DNA from: Rhyacophila brunnea
Taxonomy: Eukaryota > Arthropoda > Insecta > Trichoptera > Rhyacophilidae
Assembly: GCA_022495005.1 (NCBI GenBank)
Contig: JAGYXB010000445.1
Span: forward strand, 479,728-543,727
DNA: 64,000 bases
Direction of reading: 5' to 3'
How positions within the stretch are numbered: the stretch's first letter is position 1; each line of letters begins with the position of its first letter. The notes below the pieces were generated by a model. The model was not told the DNA's origin. It saw only the letters and a list, made by a program, of their open reading frames with translations, and did not search any database. The translations under genes and the position numbers were made by a program. Positions 38,412 through 50,323 of this stretch are shown piece by piece.

Positions 38412-38626
38412 CATAGTTTCTTAACCGGTGTTCCAAAAATTTTCTGCAGCTCAAAAATAGCTACCTAGAAACCTAACTTTTGAAGTGGGGTTGTATTATA
38501 TTTCGACAATTGTTTCAAAAATAGTGTAAATATAAATATTTATTATTTTATTCCAATGTTGATGGTCCGCAAAACATTTTTTGATTTTTTTGTGGTCCGC
38601 GGATGTAAAAAGGTTAAGAAACAATG
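38412..38626. mobile_element. Small MITE with GTTTCTTAACC termini
   Basis: About 215 bp present in duplication unit 2 and absent from unit 1. The ends CATAGTTTCTTAACC and GGTTAAGAAACAATG are inverted repeats with one mismatch. The internal text includes two 'GGTCCGC' copies. Flanks do not give a clean target duplication. Confidence 0.7.
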
Positions 38627-38996
38627 CTATGCGGCTAGAGATAAAATATATTCAACGCTACATAGGTACCTACCTACTGATTTATCCATATCAATTTTTC
38701 GGGAAAAACTCAGAAAACAAGGTTAAGTACCGGACGGAAATCTATAATCAATTTAAACAACTGAGGGAGTGCTCAGAATCTTGAAGTATTGATAAGAGGT
38801 GGTGGAGGTTAAAGGAAAATATCGAAACAGAAGAGATGTCAGAATAATTGATTTTTAACGGGGATATGTTTAATACGGGCGTACGATCTTCGTAGTTATA
38901 ACGTCATGCATAGTTTTGTGAAGGCTTATAAAAGTGAATCAAAAATATAAATTCAACAGGCACATATTATTTAAGGTATAGTATTTTTAAATTTAC

Positions 38997-39819
38997 CTGT
39001 ATTCCATTTATTGAATTAATTATATCCACATTGTCAGCAATCATTTCATATGTAAGCATCATTCTATGTACATAATCATTTCTATCAACACATAGTTTTC
39101 TATATTTAATTGCAAATTGTTTAATAAAATCTGTATTTGTTACACTTTTCATAATTATATCATTGTTGCAGTAATCTATATTGTCAGTTATTTTTGACTT
39201 GGCACTCAATCCTAGTTGCACATTAAGAATCTGGACTTGCTGTATAGTTATCACCAATTCAACTAAGAATTGCATTAAGATTACATCCACTAATAACAAA
39301 TTATACATAATAAATATTTCCATAACAGTCGTTACTCCATACCACAAATAAAAATCCCACATTATAAATAATAAAGTGTAAACAAACCACGATATGTATA
39401 TTACTTTAATATACCTGACAAGTTTTGTAAAATAATGAATTTCCAGATATAATTCCATATTTATTTTGTCAAATGTTAAAAAGTATAGAATGTAAATCAC
39501 TTTTGAATATTGTCGACACAATATGACCACTGGCGGCAAAGAAATAAAAGCTAAAATTGAAAAACATTTCTGTAGTTATTAACGAAAATGACATCGTTTT
39601 GTAATTGCTCCTTAAAATTTGTAACTGGCCATATAATATGAAAGCTATCGTTATGCATAATACGAGTACAACGCATAGAAAATACGCCTTTCTGCAGAAT
39701 GAACGCATTGGTTTTTTACCATTGTTAAAATAAATATTGTTTATTCCATACAATGAAATGTATTTATAGATTGGTTTCGCACACAAATATACCCTAGAAT
39801 ATTCTTCCTCATTTAACAT
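38997..39819 (-). pseudogene. Gustatory receptor D, exon 1 only, frameshifted
   Basis: A close copy of exon 1 of GR C (start MLNEEEYSRVYLCAKPIYKY; end 'DNVDIINSINGIQ' with the same gtaaat donor). It has three extra codons near residues 53-66, and an A-run of 5 instead of 7 (39478-39482) deletes 2 nt. This gives a premature stop after 'SDLHSILFNI', with the remaining sequence open in the other frame. No exons 2-4 lie between D and C, because the duplication border lies in intron 1. D is either a truncated pseudogene or a decayed alternative first exon once spliced to C's exons 2-4. Confidence 0.85.
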
Positions 39820-40234
39820 TTTATTGCTATATGTCTGTCAATATGTTCTAAAAAAATGTAATGAAATTAATTCTTTATACGTTGTTACTTTTAAATACTG
39901 TGTGCTACTTTATGTTATCGCAGAACAGCAGTGGAGAACCATTTTTTGCTTACCAAAAGGTGCCAAAAAATAAAATATTTGAAATAATAGGTAGTATGTT
40001 TCTCGTCTTGTGAAAATATTAATTTGCGACATCATTACCACATTTTTTTTATTTTTTATAAAAGAAAATTTTCCTTTGCTTTGGCGAAAAAATGGTGATT
40101 AATCCGAGTGATTTTCTCCAAAAAAAATTTGGCGAGAAAGAGAACCAAGTCTTCGGCTTTTTTACCGAAAATTTATTATTTATTTCCGTCTAGAATTCGA
40201 GCCAAGGCATTTTAATTTTGGTTTTCTGCCTTTA

Positions 40235-40342
40235 GAAGCACTTACTTTACAAAGTGGCTAAATAGAATATATTTATTAAAATATATATCCAACTCAAAAT
40301 ACTCGAAACACCGTTTTAGCCGCATTTGAAAGTAAGCGCTTC
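40235..40342. mobile_element. 108-bp MITE with TTA target duplication
   Basis: Ends GAAGCACTTACTTT and AAAGTAAGCGCTTC are inverted repeats (one mismatch). TTA flanks both sides (40232-40234 and 40343-40345), as in PIF/Harbinger-type insertions. It is missing from duplication unit 1, which proves it moved after the duplication or was lost precisely there. Confidence 0.75.
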
Positions 40343-40770
40343 TTATTTTGTTTTTCATACGGAAAGCTTTTTTATCCAGTCCATACCGTACAAAAATTTA
40401 AGATAAATTATTGGAGTCTTATCCAGGACGATTCCACTTTTATATTGTTCTTCCGTGTACCAACTATGGCACGTTTTTAATAGGTTTGCCACTCCTACCC
40501 TAGATTTTTATTACAGTTTTAGCTATTAAAAAAGTAGGTAAAACTAATGATGATAGAAATGATGCAGATATTTTATTTTAGAATTTTTGATATGACTAAT
40601 AATCGCTATTGAATAAGTGACATTTTTAATATTGAAGTATGCTATTATTTTACATGACAATTTATCAAATAATGAAAATCCATTACCAATATTAAATGGT
40701 ATGCTTCTATGTTTTAATTTTAAAAATAATGGGTTTCCGTCCCGTTTAAAAAGCGTATCTCTCCCATATC

Positions 40771-42724
40771 TGTATATTTATGTTTCTTTTAATAACCAAA
40801 TATTAAACTCATATTCCTATTTTGGTGCCGTCTACTATAAAAAGTTAGCGACCAACTTGCAGTTCACCTCCACAATCTGAGCAATAATTTTAGGTTCCCC
40901 ATCTCTACCAGTCATAATAATATATGTATGGCCGTGGATATGAAGGGCCGCTTTCCAGGATGATTAAAGCGTATCTGAAAGAAAAGATAATATGAAGAGT
41001 TCGATGAGGGCTTAGGTAGGTGAGTTGATTGAGGCAGCAGCGATGTAGATGGATGTAGATGTTTATTGTCTTGATGCAGAATACAGAGAGTTACAATGGT
41101 CGGAGTAAGATAACGGCACAGAGTATCGCGGTTTGCTTAGTTGCTCAGACTGATCCGCGATCCGGTTGTATTGATGATCGGGTAACGGAGTCTATGTTCG
41201 AGAGACGAATGTCGAATGACGAGTATCAAGAGAAAGTGACTGAGTCGAGTGACTGGACTCGAATGGAGTGACGAGTTATGAATCGGCTTCGCTATTTATA
41301 CAGACGATATCAACACCTTTTACTAGAGTCATTATTACAATTAAATAAATCATAATAGACATCTAAGTTATTATTGAGGAAACTGCTTACAATCGCTTCC
41401 AATGCTCCAATTTGGTTTGAAAACAAAACATGAATATCGAAATGTGTGACACTTGCAAAGCTGAGAGCGTTATGATTAATTGATACAAATATTACCCACT
41501 CACTCTGCTATCCCGATACGGGGCTGCACGGGACTGATGTAACAACCATACAGCGCGATTGACTAGTCTTGGTGACATTAAGTGTCATCTGTATCCGCAT
41601 GTTGAATATTAAGATTGGAATTCGATGATGATTCTACAGTGAAATCAGGATCAACCACATTAATCTGCCCTCCATACGACGCTGCAAAAGTTTCCAATTC
41701 CTCAAAGGGGCCTCGATGGATATCAAGTCTACGTGACCAATTATGCATTTTGTTTACTATTAGAGCATTTTTATCGTACTTAGCTGGTTAAGCCGCCACG
41801 CCGGCCCTCCCTTATACCCGGGGCCCTAGAGTAGAGCCCACAGAGCTACCAAAACAGAACAGCTAATTTATTGTAATGTATAAAATATTGTAATTGTGCT
41901 TAGTGAGGCACAATTACAAAATTAAATCAAAATACTTGAATGTGGTGATATATAAATTACTACCGCGTCGCAGCTCGACATTTTGTCATGTCAAACTACA
42001 GTGGATAGCCAGAGACAAAAAGCCGAGAGCATAGAGACAATAGTCCACAGGGCGTGAAAACTTAATGTTGATCAGAAGCCATTTGTCGCATGGCGACACA
42101 AATAATACTCACTACGTTCATAAAACTCCGATAAAACGCCACCGTTACTCGAGTAGGTACTTTAATGATAAATAGGAATCTAATTTAAACAAATATGTTT
42201 TGCGGACGCCATCTTGGTAATAACGACCAAGCTCGTTTAAACTGAAATTAAAACATTTATGAAATGTCACAGCAAGAAAAATAAAAGTCCATTTAAATTC
42301 AACAAATAAATATTTTGAATTTTCGGAAAATGAAAATATTTTTGCTTCAATATTTAAATTTTCTATAATCATTCATTTATAGCCGTGTAGTGTATTCATT
42401 ATTAGTTGTACATAATAGATTTATTAAAGTCAATGGATGAAGGAGGTAATAATAATATGAAAATATAAATACAGTAAATAATGTTAATGGGAACATTGGT
42501 TTTTATGTTTTTTTAACACCAGAATATAACAATATGTATAGAAAGCGAGCTACTGTGATACTATTTGAATAATACAATAAACATTTTTTTATTCAATGAA
42601 TATTTCACAAAATTTAATATTGTAACATTCTTTATTAAACATACTGATATCAAATTAACATTAATTAATGCCTAAACCACCATCTAAACCCATATCAGAA
42701 TCAAACCAAAAACATCTAAAATGC
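40771..42724. other. Intergenic, no gene recognised
   Basis: A less AT-rich patch at 41000-41300 (GAGTGACTGGACTCGAATGG) and another at 41480-41840 may be LTR or repeat remnants, but I could not find paired ends. A hairpin TTGTAATTGTGC...GCACAATTACAA is at 41890-41921. Open frames here are short and lack coding character. Confidence 0.45.
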
Positions 42725-43040
42725 TAAACAGTAAATCAATTCAACTTCTCAAAAGTGCTGCCCAAGTACACAAGTCTAACATCCCATGCATTTTCAAAAA
42801 AAAATATTCAACCTTATACGAGTATTCTTACATAAATTCAAAAACGGGAGAAGTTACAAAATCCTAACGGTAAACGTCATGTATGAAAGACAAGATTTTT
42901 TTTTTAAATATTGGTCAGTTGAAACACACACATCGAACCGAGAGTGATTTATAAATATATTGTCTCCCATCAAGTAACCACTCAAGTTAAGTTTGTGCAA
43001 AGCTTAAGATAATCCTACTTACCAAGTGACGTATAATTTA
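42725..43040. repeat. Duplicated block, copy 2 (partner 35785-36125)
   Basis: Lies about 90 bp past the stop codon of GR E. Conserved with copy 1 as described there, including the TATA-like TTTATAAATATAT and AATCCTACTTACCAAGTGAC. Function unknown. Confidence 0.55.
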
Positions 43041-43128
43041 TAATAACCAAACAAACAAGTCCAATAACAAGTGTTATATTATGCCACCGTGTTTAATATC
43101 GTTGATATACACAAAAATTCGGCGCATT

Positions 43129-46100
43129 TTATAATATTTGTATAAGGATGACCAAGTAGGTAACAATCGTACTGAATAAATTAAACATTAGAGAAAAATT
43201 AATTGGAAATAGAGAACAAGCGCTGAAGTATGGACATCGTCTGTTTGTCATTTGCGACCACGACTGAAGCTTTTGGTTATTTTCTGAAAAATAATATTTA
43301 TATTAATTCAAATTCAATTCATGGTAAGTATTTTTTTTCATCAAACCAAAAAGGGTATACCTATTAGGCTTATTCTTAACGATGGCTACGCTTTTGTAGT
43401 GCCGTAGACCTGTTGTAATCATCTACGCCCTACGACAAACAGGGTGACTTCTATATTATAATGTCTTCTACATAACCGTGGTCGTTTTTTGAACTAAAAC
43501 ATTACATTCTCAGCACCCATAATTAAGTATGACGTGCTTAATATCGCGTGAAGTTTTATTAACATTAAAATTACCTACTAAACCTTTGTAGAAGCAGGCA
43601 AAGTGCATTGTTGGTGACACCAAAAGTATATGAAGGAGAAACATAAAAGCGTTTAATTTCTCTCAATATAGATACGGTTGATAAGTCAACGCTCAAAGAG
43701 CACGTGAGGTAAGAGTATTTGCGCGCAAAAAATCACGTGACGTAAAAGTGTCAGCGCATGCAGCGGTGTGATGTAGAAGACTTGATATAAATGTCGCACT
43801 GTACTTAACCTGCTAAGATGTAGTTCAGAGATGAGAAACCTGCTGCCTTTCAATCTATTAATTTCGTCATTTTGAGTGAATACAAAGTTTGCAGGCGAAT
43901 AATTTTGTTTTTAATGTATTTCAGTTATTATATCTTATTGTTTTATTTCTATTTTCTATTTATAATATTATAAAATTGTTAGTTTTCGACTTCTTTTGGG
44001 CACTCATTGTACATATTGTTAAACTATATTATCCTACTGTGCTAAAGGTCGACTACGCGGCAGTTACGAAAAACTACGCCTTAGTTTAAAGCGTATTTAT
44101 TACATTATATTCCATTTATTTCACTACTGCGGCAGCCTGTGGGTAATGTAATATGAATCAACAGATACAACGAGGTCACGCGGGCTTCGTTGTGGTTAAT
44201 TTAAAACTGACTGTCATGTTACTTGGTTAAGGGAATAAAATATGAATGGTTAATGCTTAATGGTTAATGGTTCTCCTCATAATATACACTTTTTTCTTTT
44301 ATTATGTAAACTGTCAATTCATGGTAGAACTGTATTGTATTGTTGATTAATTTAATAAAACGCATTTATTTTGGTAGTTATTCTACTTTGAATTAATAAA
44401 ACTGGACTGTGATGAATTAATTGTTGAAAATGTCTCTCTGAGGTGGACAAAACCGGTCCAGATTTATTTATTAAAAGTGGAATAACTACTAAAAAAATTT
44501 TCGTTTTATTAAATTAATCAATAATATACACTTTTTTTCACGACTTAACTCGTATGGCCATATTATGGTGAGATCGACCAAAATCCATCCTGCTATCGAT
44601 ATGTTGCACATATTTAATAGAAAACATCGATAAAATAATTAAAATTTTGAAATGTCTTCACAATTACTGACGTTTAGAGTAGGCAACATGTGACAGCGTC
44701 AGTATTTGTTCTTTCATTTCATGCCTTATAGAATGTGCCTTAAGCAGCACATGGCCTGCCTACCCTCTCGGAATATTATTGTATTTTTGTTATTAAAATT
44801 AATACAGTGTTCTCACCACCGTTACTTCTGTAGTAAATAATGGTGTCCAAGGTAAACGCTGTCTTCTTCGCTTCGTAGACGACGTACTCACAGACGAAAA
44901 TCACAAAAAATAGCATTGCGATATCATACAGAGCGGAATTGGTCAGAGTTATTATTGGATGGTATTGGAACCCATTGAATGTGCCCTGAAACCCAAACAA
45001 TTTATTTTTCAATTAATAAATGAGTTTTTAGGCCGCAATAATAGTTATATGTTATATGAAATCAATTTTAATAAAAAAAGTAATACGATTTTCGATTTTG
45101 ACATTTGAAATATATATATTCTCTAAACTCATATTTTTATTTACAACAAAATAGTTAAGTGGGCTTAAAATAATTCCTATTAAAAAAAAGTTTTCTTCGG
45201 TTTCACAACATTTTGAAAATTATTGGGAATTTTTATGACTGAGTTTGTAAAAATGCGAGACAACTATTGTAGCTAACTTAACTGGGAGACGAGGTATGCC
45301 TTTTTTAACTTCACTTTCATTCAATTAGGCTCCATCTTTTTTGAAAAATGTTTTGTTAAATAATATCTTTGATAATTTTCGATGTGGTAATAGTACAATA
45401 TTAAATTTAAACAAACCCCTTCCTTCGTCGCATACAAAATGCCGATGTGAAGTGATCTGATGATTGATATAATACCGCATAATGATGCCAAAAGATTCTG
45501 AAACAAATTACCATTATATAAATATATCAACTGTATCTTTAAATAATATGTAGGTATATCAATGATTATATTATTTTGTAATATAAATATCTGTCAGATT
45601 CTTTTTCCACCATGTCCGGACCTAAGAAGATAATACTATGGGCCTCCACGTGGTGGAGGTTTGTGATAACAGATTTTTGATTTTACGAGGAATAGAAGTT
45701 GGTCATTTGCTCAACCTATTGACAACATTGAAAAACAATATGCGTATTTTCCTGATACAGGATTCGAGATTGGGTCCAACACCATTATAAGCCAACGTGG
45801 TAGCCGCTCGGCCATTGTGGGATTTTAGTGTGAATCAAATAGTTTACTATTGTCTTGTAAGCCAAGCTTATTACTAGGTATGTAGGTAAAAACCAATCAC
45901 ATAAATTGACAAATTCTTGTATTATACTGTATATATAACAAATAAATAACAAATACCGCCGCACAACATATTAATATGTAGACCAATCAACACACATTAC
46001 ATATTCGTAGTGTTATGTCATCGAGCATAGGGATTGCAATACCGGTATTTCAAAACCAGTATTCCAGTATTTATCAATACCGAAATACTGGTTTTAAAAA

Positions 46101-48412
46101 TTAAAAATACCGAAATTTTTGGTATTAAGAAATCACACTCGTTTACGTTTTTGATAAGTTGTGTGCTGCTAAAATTCAAATATATTGACTGAATCCTACA
46201 GAGATGAAATAATAATAAAACAAAATTCATAAATAATTGTCACGATGAATTATCATTACATTATTTCGATATAGAAAATATTCGTGACAAAAATGTTCAA
46301 TTAATCTATAATTATTATTGATGACTGTGCAGGCGTTGAATTTGAGACGCTTTTCCTGCAGCCGGACTTATTTGAACATGACGAAATAGACGTCTTTTTG
46401 CAGGCTTTAGTTAAAATTATCAATATATTCAAATTATTTGTAAAAATCACTAGTTGTACAATATTATGACTAATACATATTTTTAGATGTCAACATAATT
46501 AATGCAGGTAGGAGGGTTTTAGGCTAAAATAATGTTTTAAAGAGATTTTAATAGCTATACATATTCATTGATAAGTACTTCTGTGTTTTAATGTTTTAAC
46601 GAATACCGGTATTCAATAAGAAATACCGAAAAACCGGTATTGACATTTTCATTCGGTATTGCAATCCCTAATCGAGCACTCATTTTATTATAAAGTTGTA
46701 TAAGATGCGAGGTACTGTCTACCAAAATATTATATTGAAATCATGTCGAAAATTATGTACTTAGGTTTTTTTTTCTAGATAACTATGGATACCCAACTTT
46801 TATTATCCGTGTTTCTTTAAGTTTTCAATTTGTTAATTACTATACATTTTAAACGCATCACTCAATTTTATATAATATTTTCCGTGAGCTTATGCAATTT
46901 TATCGATTTTAAAAGTAATACATTATATTATTTTAATTCACTTTTTATATTTCGTTACTTTTTCGGATTCCTGAAGCTTATGTTCTTCCAAAAGTTATTC
47001 TTTGCCACTGATAAATTTCCCACATTTTTAATTCTATCTAGCAATTATAGATATCGTTTAATTGGCATACACTATAACTAAATGATAATTGGACATTCAT
47101 AATAATTAATCGTCATCAAATTTAAAAGCGCCGGGAAGGCGACAATTGTGAGTTCAAGTCCCGTTCGGTGAATATAATTATATGACATTTTGTATTATAA
47201 AAATATGTATTTTTGAGGCTTAATGAAAAAATATTAATCAACGTGTTACTGCCAAAAGTTGGTAAGTCGATAGTAAGGTATTTAGAGTTAACAACAAATT
47301 ATGTGTCTATATAAATTTGTATGCTAAAAAAAATCAAGGTTATCATATATATAGAACATTACCTACATAAATTACAAAGAAATTAGCATTATGTCTGAAT
47401 TTAGAGGGCATGTCAAACTTCAAATTGCAATTACTCCATAACATAGAGACTTACGAACTTTTGGCAGTATATTATAACATGTAGATATCTATATAAAATA
47501 AATTACCTGGACGCTGAAAATATCATTAAGGATGTCGGCCTGATCACAAGCGATCATGTAAACCTTCATTAACTGATCAATGCAGCATATTTTAAATTTG
47601 ATCACACTTTTGGCCAAATCAGTTAATCTTCTTGAATCAAACAACACATTTTCCAGAAACGATGTCTCCGTTATCGGTACTAAATATCTGTTAGAAAATA
47701 AAGTATTTTCTTCGCACGTATTATAGTAATGTTGTAACTGTGTATTTAAAATGAGGAACTTACTCCATAAGAAGTACATCAAGAGCATGAAATTTACAGA
47801 CACTAACGTATTCATTGTCGTCAGCAAATAATTGACAGAATAAAGAATCGCGTGTGTGATATCGTAGCAAGTAGCCCACGTAAAGAAGTCATATGCAGAG
47901 ACTGTAATTAGTACAAAAAATACTGTACATATGATTTTGGTCACCAACTTTCTTCCACATTTGTAGTTGGCATGTCTGTCAATGAAAAGTAGTTCATCTA
48001 TGATGTCGAAATTTTTATAAATCATTGCATATTTTTTTCTAGAACCAAATGAACTGTAAATAACATTACTTATACTCATTGATAGTATAACCACGATGGA
48101 AATACTATCAGACAGTGTCATGTTTTGGGTAACATGAACGTATACGTAGATTAATCGTCCGTTAAGAGTGTATATGACGCAACTTATAATTACGACAAGG
48201 ACCAATACACTGTGACAAAATCCTGCAATGTTTTGATTGTTTGCCGACCGATTTAGAGCAAATATATTTAAAAGGTAGTTTAATGTAGCCAGACTATATC
48301 TTTGATTTGGCGAATTATTAGAGTTCACTTCTTCAGTGGGCGGAGAATAAATTATTTTATGTCCATTTAACAAATTGAGATCGCCTATTTTATTTATATT
48401 TTTTGTATCCAT
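43129..48412 (-). CDS. Gustatory receptor E (four exons, intact, second subfamily)
   Basis: 7tm_7 gustatory receptor. Minus-strand exons are 47507-48412, 45417-45497, 44817-44985 and 43129-43283, in phases 0, 0, 1, with an open frame of about 436 aa. An upstream in-frame ATG exists at 48499, but the start at 48412 (MDTKNINKIGDLNLLNG) aligns with the start of GR F and is preferred. Exon 2 is 'LLASLCGIISIIRSLHIG' and uses the unusual donor gtttgt. Exon 3 includes 'FNGFQYHPIITLTNSALYD' and 'CEYVVYEAKKTAFTLDTIIY'. Exon 4 has 'CPYFSACSLFPINFSLM' and TYLVILIQ. The exon-4 match is easily missed, because the plus strand also looks weakly coding there. Intron 1 holds a SINE and a hAT-like MITE. E is paralogous to F. 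Confidence 0.87.
44341..44536. repeat. Small foldback repeat
   Basis: Left arm TTGATTAATTTAATAAAACG, then 'GTAGTTATTCTACTTT', is repeated in inverse orientation at 44467-44530. The arms are about 75 bp with mismatches. It lies in intron 3 of GR E. MITE-like; no frame. Confidence 0.55.
45603..45830 (-). mobile_element. SINE copy in intron 1 of GR E
   Basis: Minus-strand body matches 12061-12297 (ACATGGTGG, GGGCCTCCACGTGGTGGAGG on the plus strand, TTGCTCAACCTATTG). The internal part is diverged and the B-box region is decayed (GATTCGAGATTGGG). Confidence 0.65.
46028..46670. mobile_element. hAT-like non-autonomous element, 643 bp, perfect 8-bp target duplication
   Basis: Ends TAGGGATTGCAATACCGGTA and CGGTATTGCAATCCCTA are inverted repeats. 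ATCGAGCA flanks both sides exactly (46020-46027 and 46671-46678). The inside repeats 'ATACCGG' units near both ends. A short interior stretch ('FLQPDLFEHDEIDVF' on the plus strand) is also present in the second copy and may be a transposase remnant. It sits in intron 1 of GR E. Confidence 0.9.
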
Positions 48413-48816
48413 TACTAAGCGGTCCACAGGATATTCAATAGTATACTGAATAATTATATTAATGTTCTGTCTCACCGTGTATTGTTCACTACTTTTCATG
48501 TAGTGTTTTATGACAATGTATAACTAATTAATTTAGTTACTTTGACGCAGTGTTGGCTTTTATGTCAATTAAATGATAATCTATTACCAGTATTAAATAA
48601 ATATCAATCACATTTTATATATTGTAGTCCATTAATTTTGAGTTTGTTTTTATTGCTCAAATAAATATTATAAACCTCGTAAATACCAGGGATTGTTTAC
48701 ATTTCGTATAGAAAGTTTGTGTTTTTCTTATTTTTTTTTTAAATCTATTAAAAAAGAAAAGTAGTTCTATCATAAGTTATGACAACGATATTATGTTTTT
48801 TTGGATACACATAAGC

Positions 48817-49452
48817 TAGGGATTGCAAAACCGGTATTTTAAAATCGGTATTCCAGTATTTATCAATTAAGAATCCAAAATACCGGAATTTTTGGTATTA
48901 AGAAGCACAGTTGTTTATGTTTTTGAAATTGAATTATACGTTATGTGCTGCTAAAATGCAAATATATTGACTGAATCCAACAGAAGTGAAATAATAATGA
49001 AACAAAACCCAACAAATATATTAACATAATTGTTGCGATGAATAAAATTATCATGATAGTATTTCGAAATATAAGAAATTCGTGACAATTGTTCCATTAT
49101 GCTATAATTATTATTGATAACTGTGCACGCGTTGAATTTAAGAAGCTTTTCCTGCAGCCGAACTTATTTGTATTTGAATTGAAGGCTTTAGATAAAATTA
49201 TCAATATATTGAAATTATTTGTAAAAATCACCATTTCTCCAATCACCAATATTATGATCAATACAATTTTTTAAATGTCAACATTTAATGCAAGTAGATA
49301 GGTTTTTGGTATGAAATAATGCCTTCCAGAGATTTGATTAGCTATAAATTGACTGATAATTACTGTTTTTTAATGTTTTAACGAATACCGGTATTCAATA
49401 ATAAATACCGAAAAACCGGTATTGAGATTTTCATTCGGTATTGAAATCCCTA
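48817..49452. mobile_element. hAT-like non-autonomous element, second copy, 636 bp
   Basis: Same family as 46028-46670: ends TAGGGATTGCAAAACCGG and CGGTATTGAAATCCCTA, with the same interior. Flanks ACATAAGC and CCATAAAT match at 5 of 8, so the duplication has decayed or the copy is older. It lies about 400 bp upstream of the GR E start codon, in its likely promoter region. Confidence 0.82.
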
Positions 49453-50323
49453 CCATAAATCTACTGAATTATTGAAATCATAAAAATAATTATAAATCAA
49501 AAATTAAAAAAAAATCGTAAATAAAAATAAATGTTTACTTACCTATAATATATATGTGCAAATTATTGAAGTACTTTGATATATAAAATAATACAATGAA
49601 GTAATAGATATAAAATAAATAATTACCTACTATTAAAGCCAATGTGTTACAACGTTGTAAAACATATCAAAGCCATAATAACAAGATATAATATATTTTG
49701 ATAACCCAGTGTGAGAATATTATGCAGTTGACCTTGAACATGCGCATATGTGATTTCATCTAGTGCGCAGGAATTAGGTAAAGATAAAGTGATTGTTATT
49801 TCGTTAGCTTTCGTCGACTATAAATATATGTCTTGCATCAACAAAAATGTGTCGCTTTCTTTCGCTCGTCGTCCTTCCAATTATGCCTTGTTTTCTACCA
49901 AAAGTATCGAGTCTCAAGCTCATGTGGTATGTATATAAGATTATGTATATCTAGCTCTACACCCTTACAATTACCCAAAGTATCACTGAGAAAGTGGAAG
50001 ATATATCAAATTATCCTGGATGAGGAATCTATGACCTGCCAGTGAAGGTGGGTTGCTTCCCACATAGTACACATAGTGGTTTTCCCCCCTAAAGTGAAGG
50101 TTATGGTGATCGGAGACTTTGACTCCTTGCCACTACACTAGTCAATTCGAGACTGGGCACGGTGGATTTGCTGCCAAGCTTTTTGAGTTTGGAAATGTCA
50201 CCCGACCAACATGTCCGTGTAATCGAAAACTACAGGATGCAAACTACATTTTCTAGAAATTCCAAAGAATCATTTAGATATGGTCAAGTGAGAGTTTATT
50301 GAGCATATTATTAAAATAGAGTT
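49453..50323. other. Spacer between GR E 5' side and GR F 3' end
   Basis: AT-rich on the left. At 49975-50250 there is a GC-richer block with coding-like but broken plus-strand text ('VKVMVIGDFDSLPLH', 'FGNVTRPTCPCN' in shifted frames), which may be the remnant of an unidentified gene or retroelement. No intact frame. Confidence 0.4.

Larger units (their letters stand above)
36524..40770. repeat. Segmental duplication, unit 2 (contains GR D exon 1)
   Basis: Direct repeat of 31190-35280, with private insertions at about 36769-37910, 38412-38626 and 40235-40342, and without the mariner. Its left border falls inside what is intron 1 of GR C, so only exon 1 and 5' flanking DNA were copied. Confidence 0.85.

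Noticed and set aside
32979..38414. Pair of similar small minus-strand frames (32979-33218 and 38166-38414)
   Set aside because: Similarity follows from the segmental duplication. The frames diverge by indels and do not stay aligned, so coding is unlikely.
41890..41921. 12-bp perfect hairpin as terminator or regulatory site
   Set aside because: Short inverted repeats are expected by chance in AT-rich DNA, and this one has no gene context.
43181..43290. Plus-strand peptide similar to one at 50381-50492
   Set aside because: The copy has internal stops, and the opposite strand supplies well-formed GR terminal exons with correct phase and signature.
43889..44089. Plus-strand 66-codon hydrophobic open frame
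   Set aside because: It lies in intron 3 of GR E, is AT-driven, and has no GR motif or partner.
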